A DNA stretch of 26,908 bases from Ignavibacteriaceae bacterium (GCA_025449775.1 JANWIS010000093.1:1-26908); one strand, 5' to 3'. Shown: positions 6,826-16,314, counted from the stretch's first letter. The notes: generated from the sequence alone by a model not told the origin. A program made the numbers and translations.

Positions 6826-9774
6826 ATGAAGAACTTCTTTTTACTATCATTAATAACATTTCTTACTTTTTCGTTTGTCACATTAGCTCAATTTGATTCG
6901 GTTTATCACCAGGGACCTTCTCAAGGAAATGTTACAAGTGGTGCTGTTCAGTCAACAGATAATTTTCCTACAATTTTACCAAAACAGGGTGATGGATTCA
7001 GAGTTATTCCACCTGTCGATACTTATCCGGATGGTATAGAACCGATGATGACAGAAGTAAATGTGTCATCATTGCCTGAATATCATTACACTCAAGATGT
7101 TAATGTTGTTCCAAATGACAATCCTGTTTCAGGTGGAAACGATGGCAGTGTTTTGTTAAATAGCTTCCAGGGCTTTACAGCAACAAATGCAATTCCTCCT
7201 GACCCGACAATGGCTGTTGGTCCAAATCATATTGTAGCTCTTGTAAATGGTTTCCCATCATTTTTCAGAATCTTTGATAAGCAGGGAAATATCTTAAAAA
7301 CTATCAGTGTTGCTGCATGGATGTCTCCTGTTTCTCCCGATGAATCAGGTGACGGTCAGGTAATATATGATCACTTTGCTAACAGATGGATTATGTTATG
7401 GATGCAGGTGAATACAGGAAATCAGACAGCAGCAAATTTGCTCGCATATTCTGATGATGACGACCCGATGGGAACCTGGTACATATACAGATTAGATACA
7501 AAAAAACATGGAACAGTTCAGACGAATACCTGGGGTGATTATCCTCAGATCGGTTTTGATGATCAGGCATTTTATGTTGCAACAAGAGTATTTGCTTTTG
7601 TTGGTAATAGTTTCTTTGGTGTAAAATTCAGGGTAATAAAAAAATCAGAACTTTATAGCAGTAACGGCGGTGCATTAACGTGGTGGGATTTTTGGGATAT
7701 CAGACGACCGAATGCTAATCCTCCTTCTGGATCAGTGTTGGATGGAATTCATCCTTCATTCGGATACACAGCAGGACAAACAGGATATTTCTTTTTCTCA
7801 AGCCGAACCGGCGGAAATTTTTATGTGATGTATAGAGTTCTTAATCCAACCTCCAATCCACCAAGATTAAGAGGTAAAGAAATTCCAGTTCAATTTTATT
7901 ACAGCACTCCGAATGCTAATCAGCTTGGCGGTGGTTTTCCACTGGAATCTAATGGAAGTCATTGTAAAACAGCACCGATTATAAAAGATGGAAAAATGTA
8001 TGTGACTCATTCAGTTGGGAATAGTACAAATCCTGCATTTGCAAGCGTGAAGTATACGATTCTTGATTTGAACACTGTGACAATTTTAGAGCAAGCTGAG
8101 ATGGGCGCTCTTGGTTATTATTATATTTATCCAACAATTGCAGTTGATGCAAGTAATAATATTGCAATTACAATGACCCGATCGGCAGATACAGAATATG
8201 CTGGAGCTTTTTATACAACAAGAAGAGCACTCGATCCTCCTGGTTTAAGTCCGAGTGTACCTATTCATGTAGGATTAGCTAACTACCAGCAAGTTGCAGA
8301 TAACAGAAACAGGTGGGGAGACTATCTGGCTGCTTATCTCGATCCGGCTGATAATCATGGGATTTATTTACATAGTGAATATGCAAATAATTCCAATCAA
8401 TGGGCAACTTATATCGGTCAAATAATAGCAGCACCATATCCCGGAGTTCACGGTCATCTTGCCCCCGGGCAATTTGATTTTGCAGAAATAGAGGTTGGAA
8501 CAACAAGCTCAAACACATCAATAATAGTTGCAAATTATGGTGATGCTGATCTGGTAATTTCAAATATACCAGCTACATTTGGAGAGTTTACTTTGGAATC
8601 AAATTTATCTTTCCCGCTAACGGTTGCTTCCTATGATTCAGTTACAATTGAATTCAGTTATTCACCAATTGATGAAGGTCAGGATAATGAAACTTATCCG
8701 ATTACATCTAATGACTCTCAACTAAACGGATTATCTTTAATCGGAACTGGTTATGATCTTGCTCTTGCAACTGAAAAAACATTTTATGCTTCTTCAGGTT
8801 CACAGAACAGCGGTAATATTATAAAAATAGATCCGGTAACCGGTACAGGAACATTGGTTGGCTCATCTTTATTTAATGAAGTAACAAGTATTTCAATAAA
8901 TCCGGTTGATGGGAAGATGTATGGACTTGTTGCAGGTACTTCCGCATCGGATTTAGTAAAGATCAATGCTGAAGATGGTGATGCACATTTAACTTTTACC
9001 CTAGATATCCCTTTGATGACAGGAATTGCATTTGATACTTCAGGTGTATTATTTGGAATGACCAGGAATGGTGAACTTCATACAATTGATATAAGCGATG
9101 GTTCTCCATCCTTTGTTGTGGATGCAGTAGGGTCCTATACTGCAATTACATTTCATCCGCAGACAAACGAGCTCTGGGCATCATCACGTGCAGCAATTCC
9201 ACCAAATAAGGATGCAATCTTTAAAGTCAATTTAACTACCGGTGATACTTTAATTGTCGGACACACAGGTCTGAACAAACTAACTAATGCAATTTCATTC
9301 GATGAAAATCTTAATCTGTATGGAATAATAGGTTCATCTTCAGAGCTTAATGATTTCATAAGTATTAATACAACTAACGGATCTGGAACAATTATCGGAT
9401 CAATCGGAATGAATCATATATTAGGCATGGCTTATATTGATGAAGTAGTAACAGGTATTGATGACGATAATGATGAAGAAATTATTCCATCAAAGTATGT
9501 ATTAAAACAAAACTATCCAAACCCGTTTAATCCATCAACAAGAATAGAATTCTCGCTTCCATTTGAATCAAATGTAAAACTTGTTGTTTATAATTTGCTT
9601 GGACAGGAAGTTATGAGATTGGCTGATGGACAGATGTCTGCCGGAAATTATTCCATTAGTTTGAATTCAGACGGAAATAACTTAACGAGCGGAATTTACT
9701 TTTATAAACTGATTGCACAAGGAACAAGCGGGAACGAATTTCAGGATATAAAGAAGATGGTTCTTCTCAAATAA
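6826..9774 (+). CDS. Large secreted protein with HYDIN-like domain, propeller-like repeats and T9SS sorting tail
   Basis: An exported 982-aa protein. A Sec signal peptide (1-22, ending TLAQ) is followed by an N-terminal region of about 110-545 with the phrase IPPDPTMAVGPNHIV, seen in secreted Bacteroidota proteins that probably form a beta-propeller. I see no catalytic motif there. Residues about 548-640 look like an ASPM/SPD-2/HYDIN-type Ig domain (DFAEIEVGTTS, VANYGDADL). Residues about 645-875 contain recurring TGTGTLVG-like phrases suggesting a second propeller. The last 89 residues are the type IX sorting domain (KQNYPNPFNPST, LLGQEV, SGIYFYKL), which predicts outer-membrane passage and surface anchoring or release. 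Everything from about residue 548 is closely repeated in the next gene. An AAAAGGA-like site precedes the ATG. Function unknown. Confidence 0.9.
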   Translation: MKNFFLLSLITFLTFSFVTLAQFDSVYHQGPSQGNVTSGAVQSTDNFPTILPKQGDGFRVIPPVDTYPDGIEPMMTEVNVSSLPEYHYTQDVNVVPNDNPVSGGNDGSVLLNSFQGFTATNAIPPDPTMAVGPNHIVALVNGFPSFFRIFDKQGNILKTISVAAWMSPVSPDESGDGQVIYDHFANRWIMLWMQVNTGNQTAANLLAYSDDDDPMGTWYIYRLDTKKHGTVQTNTWGDYPQIGFDDQAFYVATRVFAFVGNSFFGVKFRVIKKSELYSSNGGALTWWDFWDIRRPNANPPSGSVLDGIHPSFGYTAGQTGYFFFSSRTGGNFYVMYRVLNPTSNPPRLRGKEIPVQFYYSTPNANQLGGGFPLESNGSHCKTAPIIKDGKMYVTHSVGNSTNPAFASVKYTILDLNTVTILEQAEMGALGYYYIYPTIAVDASNNIAITMTRSADTEYAGAFYTTRRALDPPGLSPSVPIHVGLANYQQVADNRNRWGDYLAAYLDPADNHGIYLHSEYANNSNQWATYIGQIIAAPYPGVHGHLAPGQFDFAEIEVGTTSSNTSIIVANYGDADLVISNIPATFGEFTLESNLSFPLTVASYDSVTIEFSYSPIDEGQDNETYPITSNDSQLNGLSLIGTGYDLALATEKTFYASSGSQNSGNIIKIDPVTGTGTLVGSSLFNEVTSISINPVDGKMYGLVAGTSASDLVKINAEDGDAHLTFTLDIPLMTGIAFDTSGVLFGMTRNGELHTIDISDGSPSFVVDAVGSYTAITFHPQTNELWASSRAAIPPNKDAIFKVNLTTGDTLIVGHTGLNKLTNAISFDENLNLYGIIGSSSELNDFISINTTNGSGTIIGSIGMNHILGMAYIDEVVTGIDDDNDEEIIPSKYVLKQNYPNPFNPSTRIEFSLPFESNVKLVVYNLLGQEVMRLADGQMSAGNYSISLNSDGNNLTSGIYFYKLIAQGTSGNEFQDIKKMVLLK

Positions 9775-9796
9775 AAATGAGAGATAATGTTTTATT

Positions 9797-9834
9797 AAAT
9801 CCCTCCTGTTTATATTTTGGAGGGATTTTTTTTT
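9797..9834 (+). terminator. Rho-independent terminator after the 982-aa gene
   Basis: A perfect 10-bp stem AAATCCCTCC / GGAGGGATTT (9797-9806 and 9819-9828) with a 12-nt loop is followed by a run of nine T (9826-9834). It lies 23 nt after the stop. It separates the two paralogous secreted-protein genes into different transcripts. Confidence 0.9.
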
Positions 9835-9901
9835 GTAAACAGTTTCTCAACATTTGAAATTGAAAACTAAATTTTGCTCAAACTAATTTTTAGAGGAAAT
9901 A

Positions 9902-12664
9902 ATGAAGACAACTATTTTTTACAATCTGATTTTTATAACTTTTTTTTATCAGTCATTTGCTTTTGCACAAATCTCACCTAAAAAGGGTGTGACTCCTCCT
10001 GCTTACTTCTGGGAATTTCAGCAGATGATTCAAAGTGAATACTCAAAGGGATATTATGCGGAGAAATTTAGAGAGAGAAAACAAACAAGAGAATTAATCT
10101 CACTGGGTTTACTCCCTGAATCTGTACTAGGTCAGGACACAACTAATGCACTTACATTGATGGGACAGTACACAAACTTATTTGGTAATTATTCTCAACA
10201 GCAATTTCAAACTCATCTTTATGACGGACCAAATCCAACCGGAACAGTTACTGAATACTACAGTGAAGTTTCATATGACCAGCTTTACTTTATCGGAGAT
10301 GCACAAGGCTGGTATAGTCTTCCTCGTTCTCTTGAAGAATATGAAGGAGGAAATAGCGGTTTAGGTTCACTAGGAGGACCACGTTTTGTTTGGGAATTAT
10401 TACAAGTTTCTGATCCAACCCTAAATTTTGCAGATTATATTCAATACTATGATGGTCAGGGAAGACCTCGGATTGGATTTATTGCAGTTGTCCATGCAGG
10501 TGCGGGAGCTGAGGCAGGTGCTTTTAATATTTGGTCACACAGATGGACTTTTACAGTCTTTAGTGGACAACCGTTTACTACAAACGATATCGATCCAAAT
10601 TCAGGACAGAATGTAATCATCGATGGAAATTATGCAATAATGCCTGAACGCAGCGGTGGTGACAATGGAAGCGGACCCATTATAGAAATTGGTGTATTTG
10701 CTCATGAGTTTGGACACATATTCGGGATACCGGATTTGTATGATACAGATGGCTCTTCCGAAGGTTTAGGAAACTGGTGTCTGATGGCTGGTGGTGCGTG
10801 GGGAGGCGATGGCTCTTCACCGGAAACTCCGTCTCATATGAGTGCCTGGTGTAAAAAAGAACTCGGATGGGTTACACCAATTAATTTTACTTCATTTCAG
10901 AATGCTCTTTCAGTTCCCAATGTGGAAGAAAATCCAGTCGTATACAGAATGTGGCGTGATGGTACAATGACGAATCAGTACTTCTTAATTGAAAACAGAC
11001 AAAAAATTGGATTCGATTTTAAACTATATGATTCAGGATTTCTTATTTATCATGTTGACGATAATATGAACAGCAATCAAAATGAAAACCATTATATGGT
11101 TGATGTTGAACAAGCGGATGGATTACGTAACCTGAATAATGGCAATAATCGGGGAGATCCAGGTGATCCGTTTCCGGGTTCATTTAATAATAACAGATTT
11201 GATTGGGGTACAAATCCTAACAGTAAAGACTACGTTTTGCAAAACACATTTGTTTCTATCAGAAATATTCACGAAGACGGAACTAATATGGTTGGGGATT
11301 TTGAAGTTGGACCACGGACTGGTGTCTATGCTTTTGCTGATCCGGCCACAGTTGATTTTGGAGATGTTGAGATTGGGACAACCAGTCTTACAAGCACAGT
11401 CATTCTAGCAAATTATGGTGTTCAGGATTTAGTGATAACTGATATTCCTTCCACTTTTGGTGATTTTAATTTGGAGTCATCAATAACTTTTCCAATCACT
11501 CTTGCAACATATGATTCATTAACATTAGACTTCACATTTTCACCAACTGTCCAGGGAAATATTTCAGAGGTTTATCCTGTTTCATCAAATGATCCGGAGT
11601 TTGATGGTTTTACAGTTGTTGGTTACTCTTATAAATGTTATCCGGCTTTAGATAAAACATTTTATGCTTCCTCCGGTGATCAGAACAACGGTGAGATTTT
11701 AACAATAGATGCAGTTACTGGTACAGGTACCATCATTGGCCCTTCATTATTCGATGGAGTAAAAAGTATTTCAATTGATCCAGCAACCGGGACAATTTAT
11801 GGTTTAATTTCAGGAGCTCTTGGTGCAGAAATAGTTAAAGTTAATTCAGGCAGCGGCGATTCGCATCTGCTTTTTACATTAAATCTTCCACAGATGGCAA
11901 GCATTGAGTTCGATACATCAGGAACACTTTATGGAATTTTAAGAACTGGAGAATTATATACAATAAATTTAAGTAACGGTACATATTCACTTGTAGTTGA
12001 TGCTGTAAGTATTTATTCAGGAATAGCATTTCATCCTCTTACAAATGAACTTTGGGCAACTTCGGCAAGTAATGTGGGTGTTAATGTGGATGCTGTTTTC
12101 AAAGTTGATCTGACAACTGGTGATACAACCATAATCGGACATACAGGATTAGGCAAACGGACGAATGATATCGTATTTGATGAGGATGGAGAATTATTAT
12201 ATGGAATCATTGGATCTGATAGTGAAGTAAATGAGTTTGTTGATATTAGCACAACTAACGGAACAGGTACAGTAATAGGTTCTACTGGATTTAATCATAT
12301 ACTTGGTTTAGCATATGAAGAAACCGGAATAACTTCAGTAGAAGGCGAGAACAATTCTGATGAAATTCCATCAGATTTTTTGCTTAAACAAAATTATCCT
12401 AATCCGTTCAACCCGAGCACAACGATTGAGTTTTCACTACCTGTATCTTCAAAAATAAAATTGGTAATCTATAATATGCTTGGTCAGCAAGTATCAGTTT
12501 TGTTTGATGAACAAAGAAGTTCAGGAAATTATTATGAAGTTTGGAATGCTTCAGATGTTAATGGGAAAAAACTCAGCAGTGGAATATATTTATATAAGCT
12601 TCAAGCCGTCGGTATTGACGGTACTGAATTCCAGGGAACAAAAAAAATGATTATTATTAAATAG
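9902..12664 (+). CDS. Secreted M6-family (immune inhibitor A-like) metalloprotease with T9SS sorting tail
   Basis: An exported zinc protease of 920 aa. A signal peptide (1-23, ending FAFAQ) and a pro-region precede the peptidase domain. The zinc motif is HEFGHIFGIPD: His268, Glu269, His272 and Asp278, with a Met-turn-like NWCLMAGG at Met295. This matches M6 peptidases. Residues about 482-575 form a HYDIN-like Ig domain, about 580-810 carry TGTGT/TGDTT-type repeats, and 829-920 form the type IX sorting domain (KQNYPNPFNPST, MLGQQV, SGIYLYKL). The C-terminal ~438 residues are closely similar to those of the preceding gene, while the N-terminal halves differ. The start is ATG after TAGAGGAAATA. 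Likely role: extracellular or surface protein degradation. The substrate is unknown. Confidence 0.93.
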   Translation: MKTTIFYNLIFITFFYQSFAFAQISPKKGVTPPAYFWEFQQMIQSEYSKGYYAEKFRERKQTRELISLGLLPESVLGQDTTNALTLMGQYTNLFGNYSQQQFQTHLYDGPNPTGTVTEYYSEVSYDQLYFIGDAQGWYSLPRSLEEYEGGNSGLGSLGGPRFVWELLQVSDPTLNFADYIQYYDGQGRPRIGFIAVVHAGAGAEAGAFNIWSHRWTFTVFSGQPFTTNDIDPNSGQNVIIDGNYAIMPERSGGDNGSGPIIEIGVFAHEFGHIFGIPDLYDTDGSSEGLGNWCLMAGGAWGGDGSSPETPSHMSAWCKKELGWVTPINFTSFQNALSVPNVEENPVVYRMWRDGTMTNQYFLIENRQKIGFDFKLYDSGFLIYHVDDNMNSNQNENHYMVDVEQADGLRNLNNGNNRGDPGDPFPGSFNNNRFDWGTNPNSKDYVLQNTFVSIRNIHEDGTNMVGDFEVGPRTGVYAFADPATVDFGDVEIGTTSLTSTVILANYGVQDLVITDIPSTFGDFNLESSITFPITLATYDSLTLDFTFSPTVQGNISEVYPVSSNDPEFDGFTVVGYSYKCYPALDKTFYASSGDQNNGEILTIDAVTGTGTIIGPSLFDGVKSISIDPATGTIYGLISGALGAEIVKVNSGSGDSHLLFTLNLPQMASIEFDTSGTLYGILRTGELYTINLSNGTYSLVVDAVSIYSGIAFHPLTNELWATSASNVGVNVDAVFKVDLTTGDTTIIGHTGLGKRTNDIVFDEDGELLYGIIGSDSEVNEFVDISTTNGTGTVIGSTGFNHILGLAYEETGITSVEGENNSDEIPSDFLLKQNYPNPFNPSTTIEFSLPVSSKIKLVIYNMLGQQVSVLFDEQRSSGNYYEVWNASDVNGKKLSSGIYLYKLQAVGIDGTEFQGTKKMIIIK

Positions 12665-12690
12665 TATCAGTAAAAACTGAAATTTCCAAC

Positions 12691-12714
12691 AGCCCCGTAT
12701 AATTCGGGGCTTTT
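12691..12714 (+). terminator. Rho-independent terminator after the M6 protease gene
   Basis: A perfect 7-bp GC-rich stem AGCCCCG / CGGGGCT (12691-12697, 12705-12711) with a 7-nt loop is followed by a short T run (12711-12714). It lies 27 nt after the stop. The T tract is short, but the stem stands out in AT-rich sequence. Confidence 0.8.
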
Positions 12715-12801
12715 CTATCATTGAGAGAGCTGCAAATCCTATTGTCTTTTTCATTCATTTTAATTTAGTTTGTCATAGTCAATTTTTAGAGGGTGAGCTT
12801 A

Positions 12802-13458
12802 ATGAAACTACTATTTCAATTTGTCCTGCTGGTGATTTGTGTAATTTTTTACGGATGTACTGAGAGTAGCACAATCGCTCCTCCACCAACTCCGGATCCA
12901 ACAGGAAGATTAGTTCTGAAATCCAATCCTCCTGGTGCCCGAATTTATTTGCTGGGATCGGATACAGGAAAAAATACTCCAGATAGTCTTATAAATCTTC
13001 AAGCAGGGGATTATGATATATTTCTATATCTCCAGTATTATGACACTTCATTTTTTACAGCTTCGGTTTTTAATAATCTGACTACAACAAAAGAAGTTAT
13101 ACTGGTTGATGGATTACCATCTGTAGAGATCGATTGGAATTATTCAACTGCTCACGGTGGAGATAGTGTAAAATTCCGTTATCAATTTAACCAGGATGTA
13201 CTTATCGACAGTGTTGTTATTGAAAGACCGATTGATGACTCAGGTCTTTACACAACGGAGAGATATTATTTTAATAATCAACTGTTCCTCTGGAAGGATG
13301 TATCAGGAAATCCAATAAATTATTATTTACCGCCGGTTGGTTCAGGAAATCAATATTATCCGAGGATTCAAAGCTTTAGTTACTGGATTCATGTTTATGG
13401 ACAGAAGGCTTATGGGTTAAAAGCAGCCTTTCATATAATTCAAGGGCTGAATACTTAA
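12802..13458 (+). CDS. PEGA-domain lipoprotein
   Basis: A probable surface or periplasmic lipoprotein of 218 aa from the chosen start. A short basic N-terminus and hydrophobic stretch end in the lipobox FYGC, with Cys19 as the acylation site, followed by a Ser/Pro/Thr-rich linker. Residues about 33-85 form a PEGA-type domain (GRLVLKSNPPGARIYLLG ... LQAGDYDIFLYL), a small beta domain common in cell-surface proteins. The rest has no known motif. An in-frame GTG at 12793 would add three residues, but it lies inside the Shine-Dalgarno stretch AGAGGG, so ATG at 12802 is preferred. The 12 bases AATTTTTAGAGG before this gene also precede the M6 protease gene. It may act with those exported proteins; this is inference from position. 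Confidence 0.85.
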   Translation: MKLLFQFVLLVICVIFYGCTESSTIAPPPTPDPTGRLVLKSNPPGARIYLLGSDTGKNTPDSLINLQAGDYDIFLYLQYYDTSFFTASVFNNLTTTKEVILVDGLPSVEIDWNYSTAHGGDSVKFRYQFNQDVLIDSVVIERPIDDSGLYTTERYYFNNQLFLWKDVSGNPINYYLPPVGSGNQYYPRIQSFSYWIHVYGQKAYGLKAAFHIIQGLNT

Positions 13459-13525
13459 GTTGATTAGTTTGAATTAATTTTAATAATTGATCCAAAAGCA
13501 TTATTTCTAAATTATAGTAAAAATC

Positions 13526-14713
13526 CTACTTACTATCATCTAATATTTTATCAAACACTTCCGGAAGCCGGTTAAAACTATTTTTCCTGTTTCGCTCAGC
13601 GATAAATAGCTTAAAGTCTGTATTATTTTTTGCGTTCGAAAATTTTATTATGCTGTCAGCAATTGCTTGTGGTGAATCTGGTTTAATTACAAAACCGGTT
13701 TTACCTTCATCAACAAACTCTGCAAGTCCGCCGACATCTGTAACTATAACAGGTTTATTAAACCCATATGCAACATTTAATATTCCGCTTTGTGTTGCAC
13801 TTCTGTAAGGGAGAATCACTACATCTGAAACCTGGTAATATTTTGCAACATCTTCATTTGCTACAAACTGATTTATCACTATTACTTCTTTTTCGATTTT
13901 CAGCTTTTGAATAAGATCAATATATTCACTCGGGTTATCATAAAATTCTCCGACTATAAGCAGCCTTGCTTTAGGATTATCCAAAAGTATTTTCGGGAAA
14001 GCTTCAATTAGAATATCCAATCCTTTATACTTTCTTACATAACCAAAAAATAATAGTATAAACGAATCATCATTTAAACCAAGTTCTTCTTTTAACTTTT
14101 GAGAATTGAATTCATTGATTGGTTTGTAACAATCATATACGGGGAGCTCTGACCTGAAAATTTTTTTATTACCTGAATATAACTTGACATCATTCTCAAC
14201 TATTTTAGATAGTGTTAAGAATTTTGATGCAGACTTCAATCCGATTTTTGTAAGAAATTTATCAATTCCATTTGCTTCGTGGGAAACAACATTCTCAGTA
14301 ATGAACAGAATTTTATTTTTATATTTTTTCCGGATAAGGAATGAAATTACTCCGTGACATAAACCGAAAAACGGATGCCACCAGTCAAATACTACCAGGT
14401 CAGCATTTTCTTTTTTTAACAACCCGGCAACTTTTATCCAGTTAAATGGATTGATTGAATTAATTATCCTCTCACTGGGAACCTGAAAAACCTTTTCTTT
14501 GCTTTTATCAAACTGAGTTGTACCGGGGAAAAGAAATGATGGATAAAGCAGCTTGTAGTTGTAAATTTTTAATTCAAAATTATTCCTGAGGGCTTCATAG
14601 ATGTGAGTAACAAATAAAGCGTTTCCGCCTCTGTATGGGTAAACCGGACCGATTAGAATTATTTTTTTCTTCAACAAAGTGCTTTGAGATGATGATAAAT
14701 CTTCTGACTTCAA
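13526..14713 (-). CDS. Glycosyltransferase family 4 protein
   Basis: A GT-B fold glycosyltransferase of 395 aa, probably transferring a sugar from a nucleotide donor to a glycan or lipid. The N-terminal domain begins KKKIILIGPVYPYRGGNALFVTH, and the C-terminal donor domain has FFGYVRKYKGLDILIEAF and PVIVTDVGGLAEFVDEGKTGFVI. The usual EX7E pair is absent: the site reads SATQSGILNVAYGF (Gln308 ... Tyr316), a pattern I recall from some Bacteroidota GT4 proteins. No ATG lies near the start. TTG at 14713 is used, but TTG codons 13 and 14, just before KKK, are equally possible. No other glycan genes surround it. It follows the AAA+ gene by 47 nt on the same strand and may share its transcript. Acceptor and donor are unknown. 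Confidence 0.88.
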   Translation of the reverse strand: MKSEDLSSSQSTLLKKKIILIGPVYPYRGGNALFVTHIYEALRNNFELKIYNYKLLYPSFLFPGTTQFDKSKEKVFQVPSERIINSINPFNWIKVAGLLKKENADLVVFDWWHPFFGLCHGVISFLIRKKYKNKILFITENVVSHEANGIDKFLTKIGLKSASKFLTLSKIVENDVKLYSGNKKIFRSELPVYDCYKPINEFNSQKLKEELGLNDDSFILLFFGYVRKYKGLDILIEAFPKILLDNPKARLLIVGEFYDNPSEYIDLIQKLKIEKEVIVINQFVANEDVAKYYQVSDVVILPYRSATQSGILNVAYGFNKPVIVTDVGGLAEFVDEGKTGFVIKPDSPQAIADSIIKFSNAKNNTDFKLFIAERNRKNSFNRLPEVFDKILDDSK

Positions 14714-14760
14714 ATATAATCAAAACACTTTATGTGTTAAATAAAATGATTGTACTGGTA

Positions 14761-16314
14761 TCAGTATTTAAAAGAAGACGAATCCTCTTCATCTTCAATG
14801 TCTTCATCCTGCGGCATTGTGAACATAGAGCTTAACATATCTTTAAACTGTATTCCATCCTCTATTTTGCTTCGGCTTAAAAGTGAATATTCAGATAATC
14901 CGAATAACAGGAACTCCATTAACAGCAATCGTGAGTTTCCATTTAAATTGGGATGGAATTTTTTTACAGTTTCTTCAAGGCAGGGAATACTATGAAGAGT
15001 TTCTTTGTATAGTTTGTCCGGAAGGTTTATCATCAGATCAATTTTATTTCCCTTTTTAAACCAATCAACAATTGGCTGAAATGGTGATTGAGTTCGGATT
15101 GTTTGATCTGTTTTCTTATCGATCGAGGTTTGAGATGATTTTGATTTAAAACTATCCGGTGCTGGAAAATACTTAATAAAGCTGCTTCGAAGCGCTTTGC
15201 CAATTAAAATTTGCGCGACCTTTGCAGGACCTTCCTGTTCACCTTCGTAAACGAGTTCTATTTTACCTGTAATAGAAGGTATAACTCCGTAAATATCGCT
15301 CACACGAAGATGTGTTTCTTTTTCCTTGTTGATTATCCTTCTTCTCTCCGCAGTGCTCATTAAATTTTCATAAGATGAAATAGTTAATCGTGCTGAAACT
15401 CCGCTCTTTGAATCGATATATTCACTTGCTCTTGCTTCAAATGCGATTTGTTCAACAAGATCGAGAATGAATTCTTCAGAATTAATCTTTTCTTTTTGAT
15501 CTTGAGAAATGTTTGCTTCCTGTTTGGTTATCTTTTTAGATATTTCAAGACTTCTTGGGTAATGAGTTAGTATCTGGCTATCAATCCTGTCTTTAAGCGG
15601 TGTAACTATTGAACCTCTGTTAGTATAATCCTCGGGGTTTGCAGTAAATATAAATTGAATATCAAGCGGCAATCTTACTTTGAATCCACGAATCTGAATA
15701 TCACTTTCTTGCAGAATATTAAACAACGCAACCTGTATTCTTGCCTGAAGATCGGGCAGTTCATTTATTACAAAAATTCCTCTGTGTGATCGCGGAATTA
15801 ATCCAAAGTGAATTACTCTCTCATCAGAATAGGGAAGTTTAAGTGCAGCAGCTTTGATAGGATCAACATCACCGATGAGATCAGCAACTGAAACATCAGG
15901 TGTTGCAAGCTTTTCTGTATATCTCTCTGATCTGTGAATCCATTTTATCCCGGTATTATCTCCTTCATTTTTTATTATTTCTTTTGCTGTTACTGAAAGT
16001 GGATTGAACGGATCTTCATTCAGTTCAGAACCATCGATGGCAGGAATATATTCATCGAGAAGATTAATCATCAATCTTGCTATTTTAGTTTTAGCCTGAC
16101 CACGTAATCCTAAGAACAAAATATCGTGTCTTGAGAGTATTGCAGTTTGAAGATCGGGAATAACAGAATCCTCGAAGCCAATTATTCCTTCGAATGGATT
16201 TTTATTTTCATTTAAAAAGTTGATAAGGTTTTCACGTAATTCGTTATTTATTAATTTAGATTTATACCCTCTTTTTTTTAGTTCACCAAACGTTTTGATA
16301 TCCGTAACTGACAT
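14761..16314 (-). CDS. MoxR / Mg-chelatase-type AAA+ ATPase
   Basis: An AAA+ ATPase of 517 aa of the chelatase/MoxR group, likely acting with the adjacent vWA protein as a chaperone or insertion machine. Walker A is GLRGQAKT (69-76). The Walker B position reads IFVINEL (Asn184-Glu185), with Asn where Asp is usual. Sensor 1 is FIFTANPEDY (Asn226), and an arginine-finger candidate is Arg243 in TPLKDRID. The segment RSHRGIFVINELPDLQARIQ is, as I recall, typical of a distinct large subgroup, so the Asn looks like a family trait and not decay. The C-terminal ~200 residues are mostly helical and unrecognised, ending in an acidic tail (DEDIEDEED). It begins 24 nt after the vWA gene. Neither the substrate nor a link to chlorophyll or cobalamin is shown. 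Confidence 0.9.
   Translation of the reverse strand: MSVTDIKTFGELKKRGYKSKLINNELRENLINFLNENKNPFEGIIGFEDSVIPDLQTAILSRHDILFLGLRGQAKTKIARLMINLLDEYIPAIDGSELNEDPFNPLSVTAKEIIKNEGDNTGIKWIHRSERYTEKLATPDVSVADLIGDVDPIKAAALKLPYSDERVIHFGLIPRSHRGIFVINELPDLQARIQVALFNILQESDIQIRGFKVRLPLDIQFIFTANPEDYTNRGSIVTPLKDRIDSQILTHYPRSLEISKKITKQEANISQDQKEKINSEEFILDLVEQIAFEARASEYIDSKSGVSARLTISSYENLMSTAERRRIINKEKETHLRVSDIYGVIPSITGKIELVYEGEQEGPAKVAQILIGKALRSSFIKYFPAPDSFKSKSSQTSIDKKTDQTIRTQSPFQPIVDWFKKGNKIDLMINLPDKLYKETLHSIPCLEETVKKFHPNLNGNSRLLLMEFLLFGLSEYSLLSRSKIEDGIQFKDMLSSMFTMPQDEDIEDEEDSSSFKY

Noticed and set aside
8784..9359. Open frames on the minus strand inside the 982-aa gene
   Set aside because: They are antisense shadows of a gene with clear domains. 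A similar minus-strand frame appears at 12031-12252 only because the two genes share a duplicated module.
10182..11408. Short plus-strand open frames in another frame inside the M6 protease gene
   Set aside because: They overlap well-conserved protease and domain sequence, have no family match, and show low-complexity composition expected of shadow frames.
12793..12804. GTG at 12793 as start of the PEGA lipoprotein
   Set aside because: It lies within the AGAGGG Shine-Dalgarno stretch. ATG at 12802 has proper spacing and gives a normal lipoprotein signal.
14791..14810. Repeated TCTTCATC-like bases at the 3' end of the AAA+ gene as a repeat element
   Set aside because: They simply encode the acidic tail DEDIEDEED on the minus strand.
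14635..14995. Plus-strand open frames near 14635-14995
   Set aside because: They are antisense to the start of the GT4 gene and the end of the AAA+ gene and show no recognisable protein features.
14761..16314. AAA+ ATPase as a true magnesium chelatase BchI/ChlI for bacteriochlorophyll
   Set aside because: No BchD/BchH or other pigment genes are nearby, and the core sequence fits the general MoxR/chelatase-like subgroup better. An organism with only the respiratory genes seen here gives no reason to infer photosynthesis.
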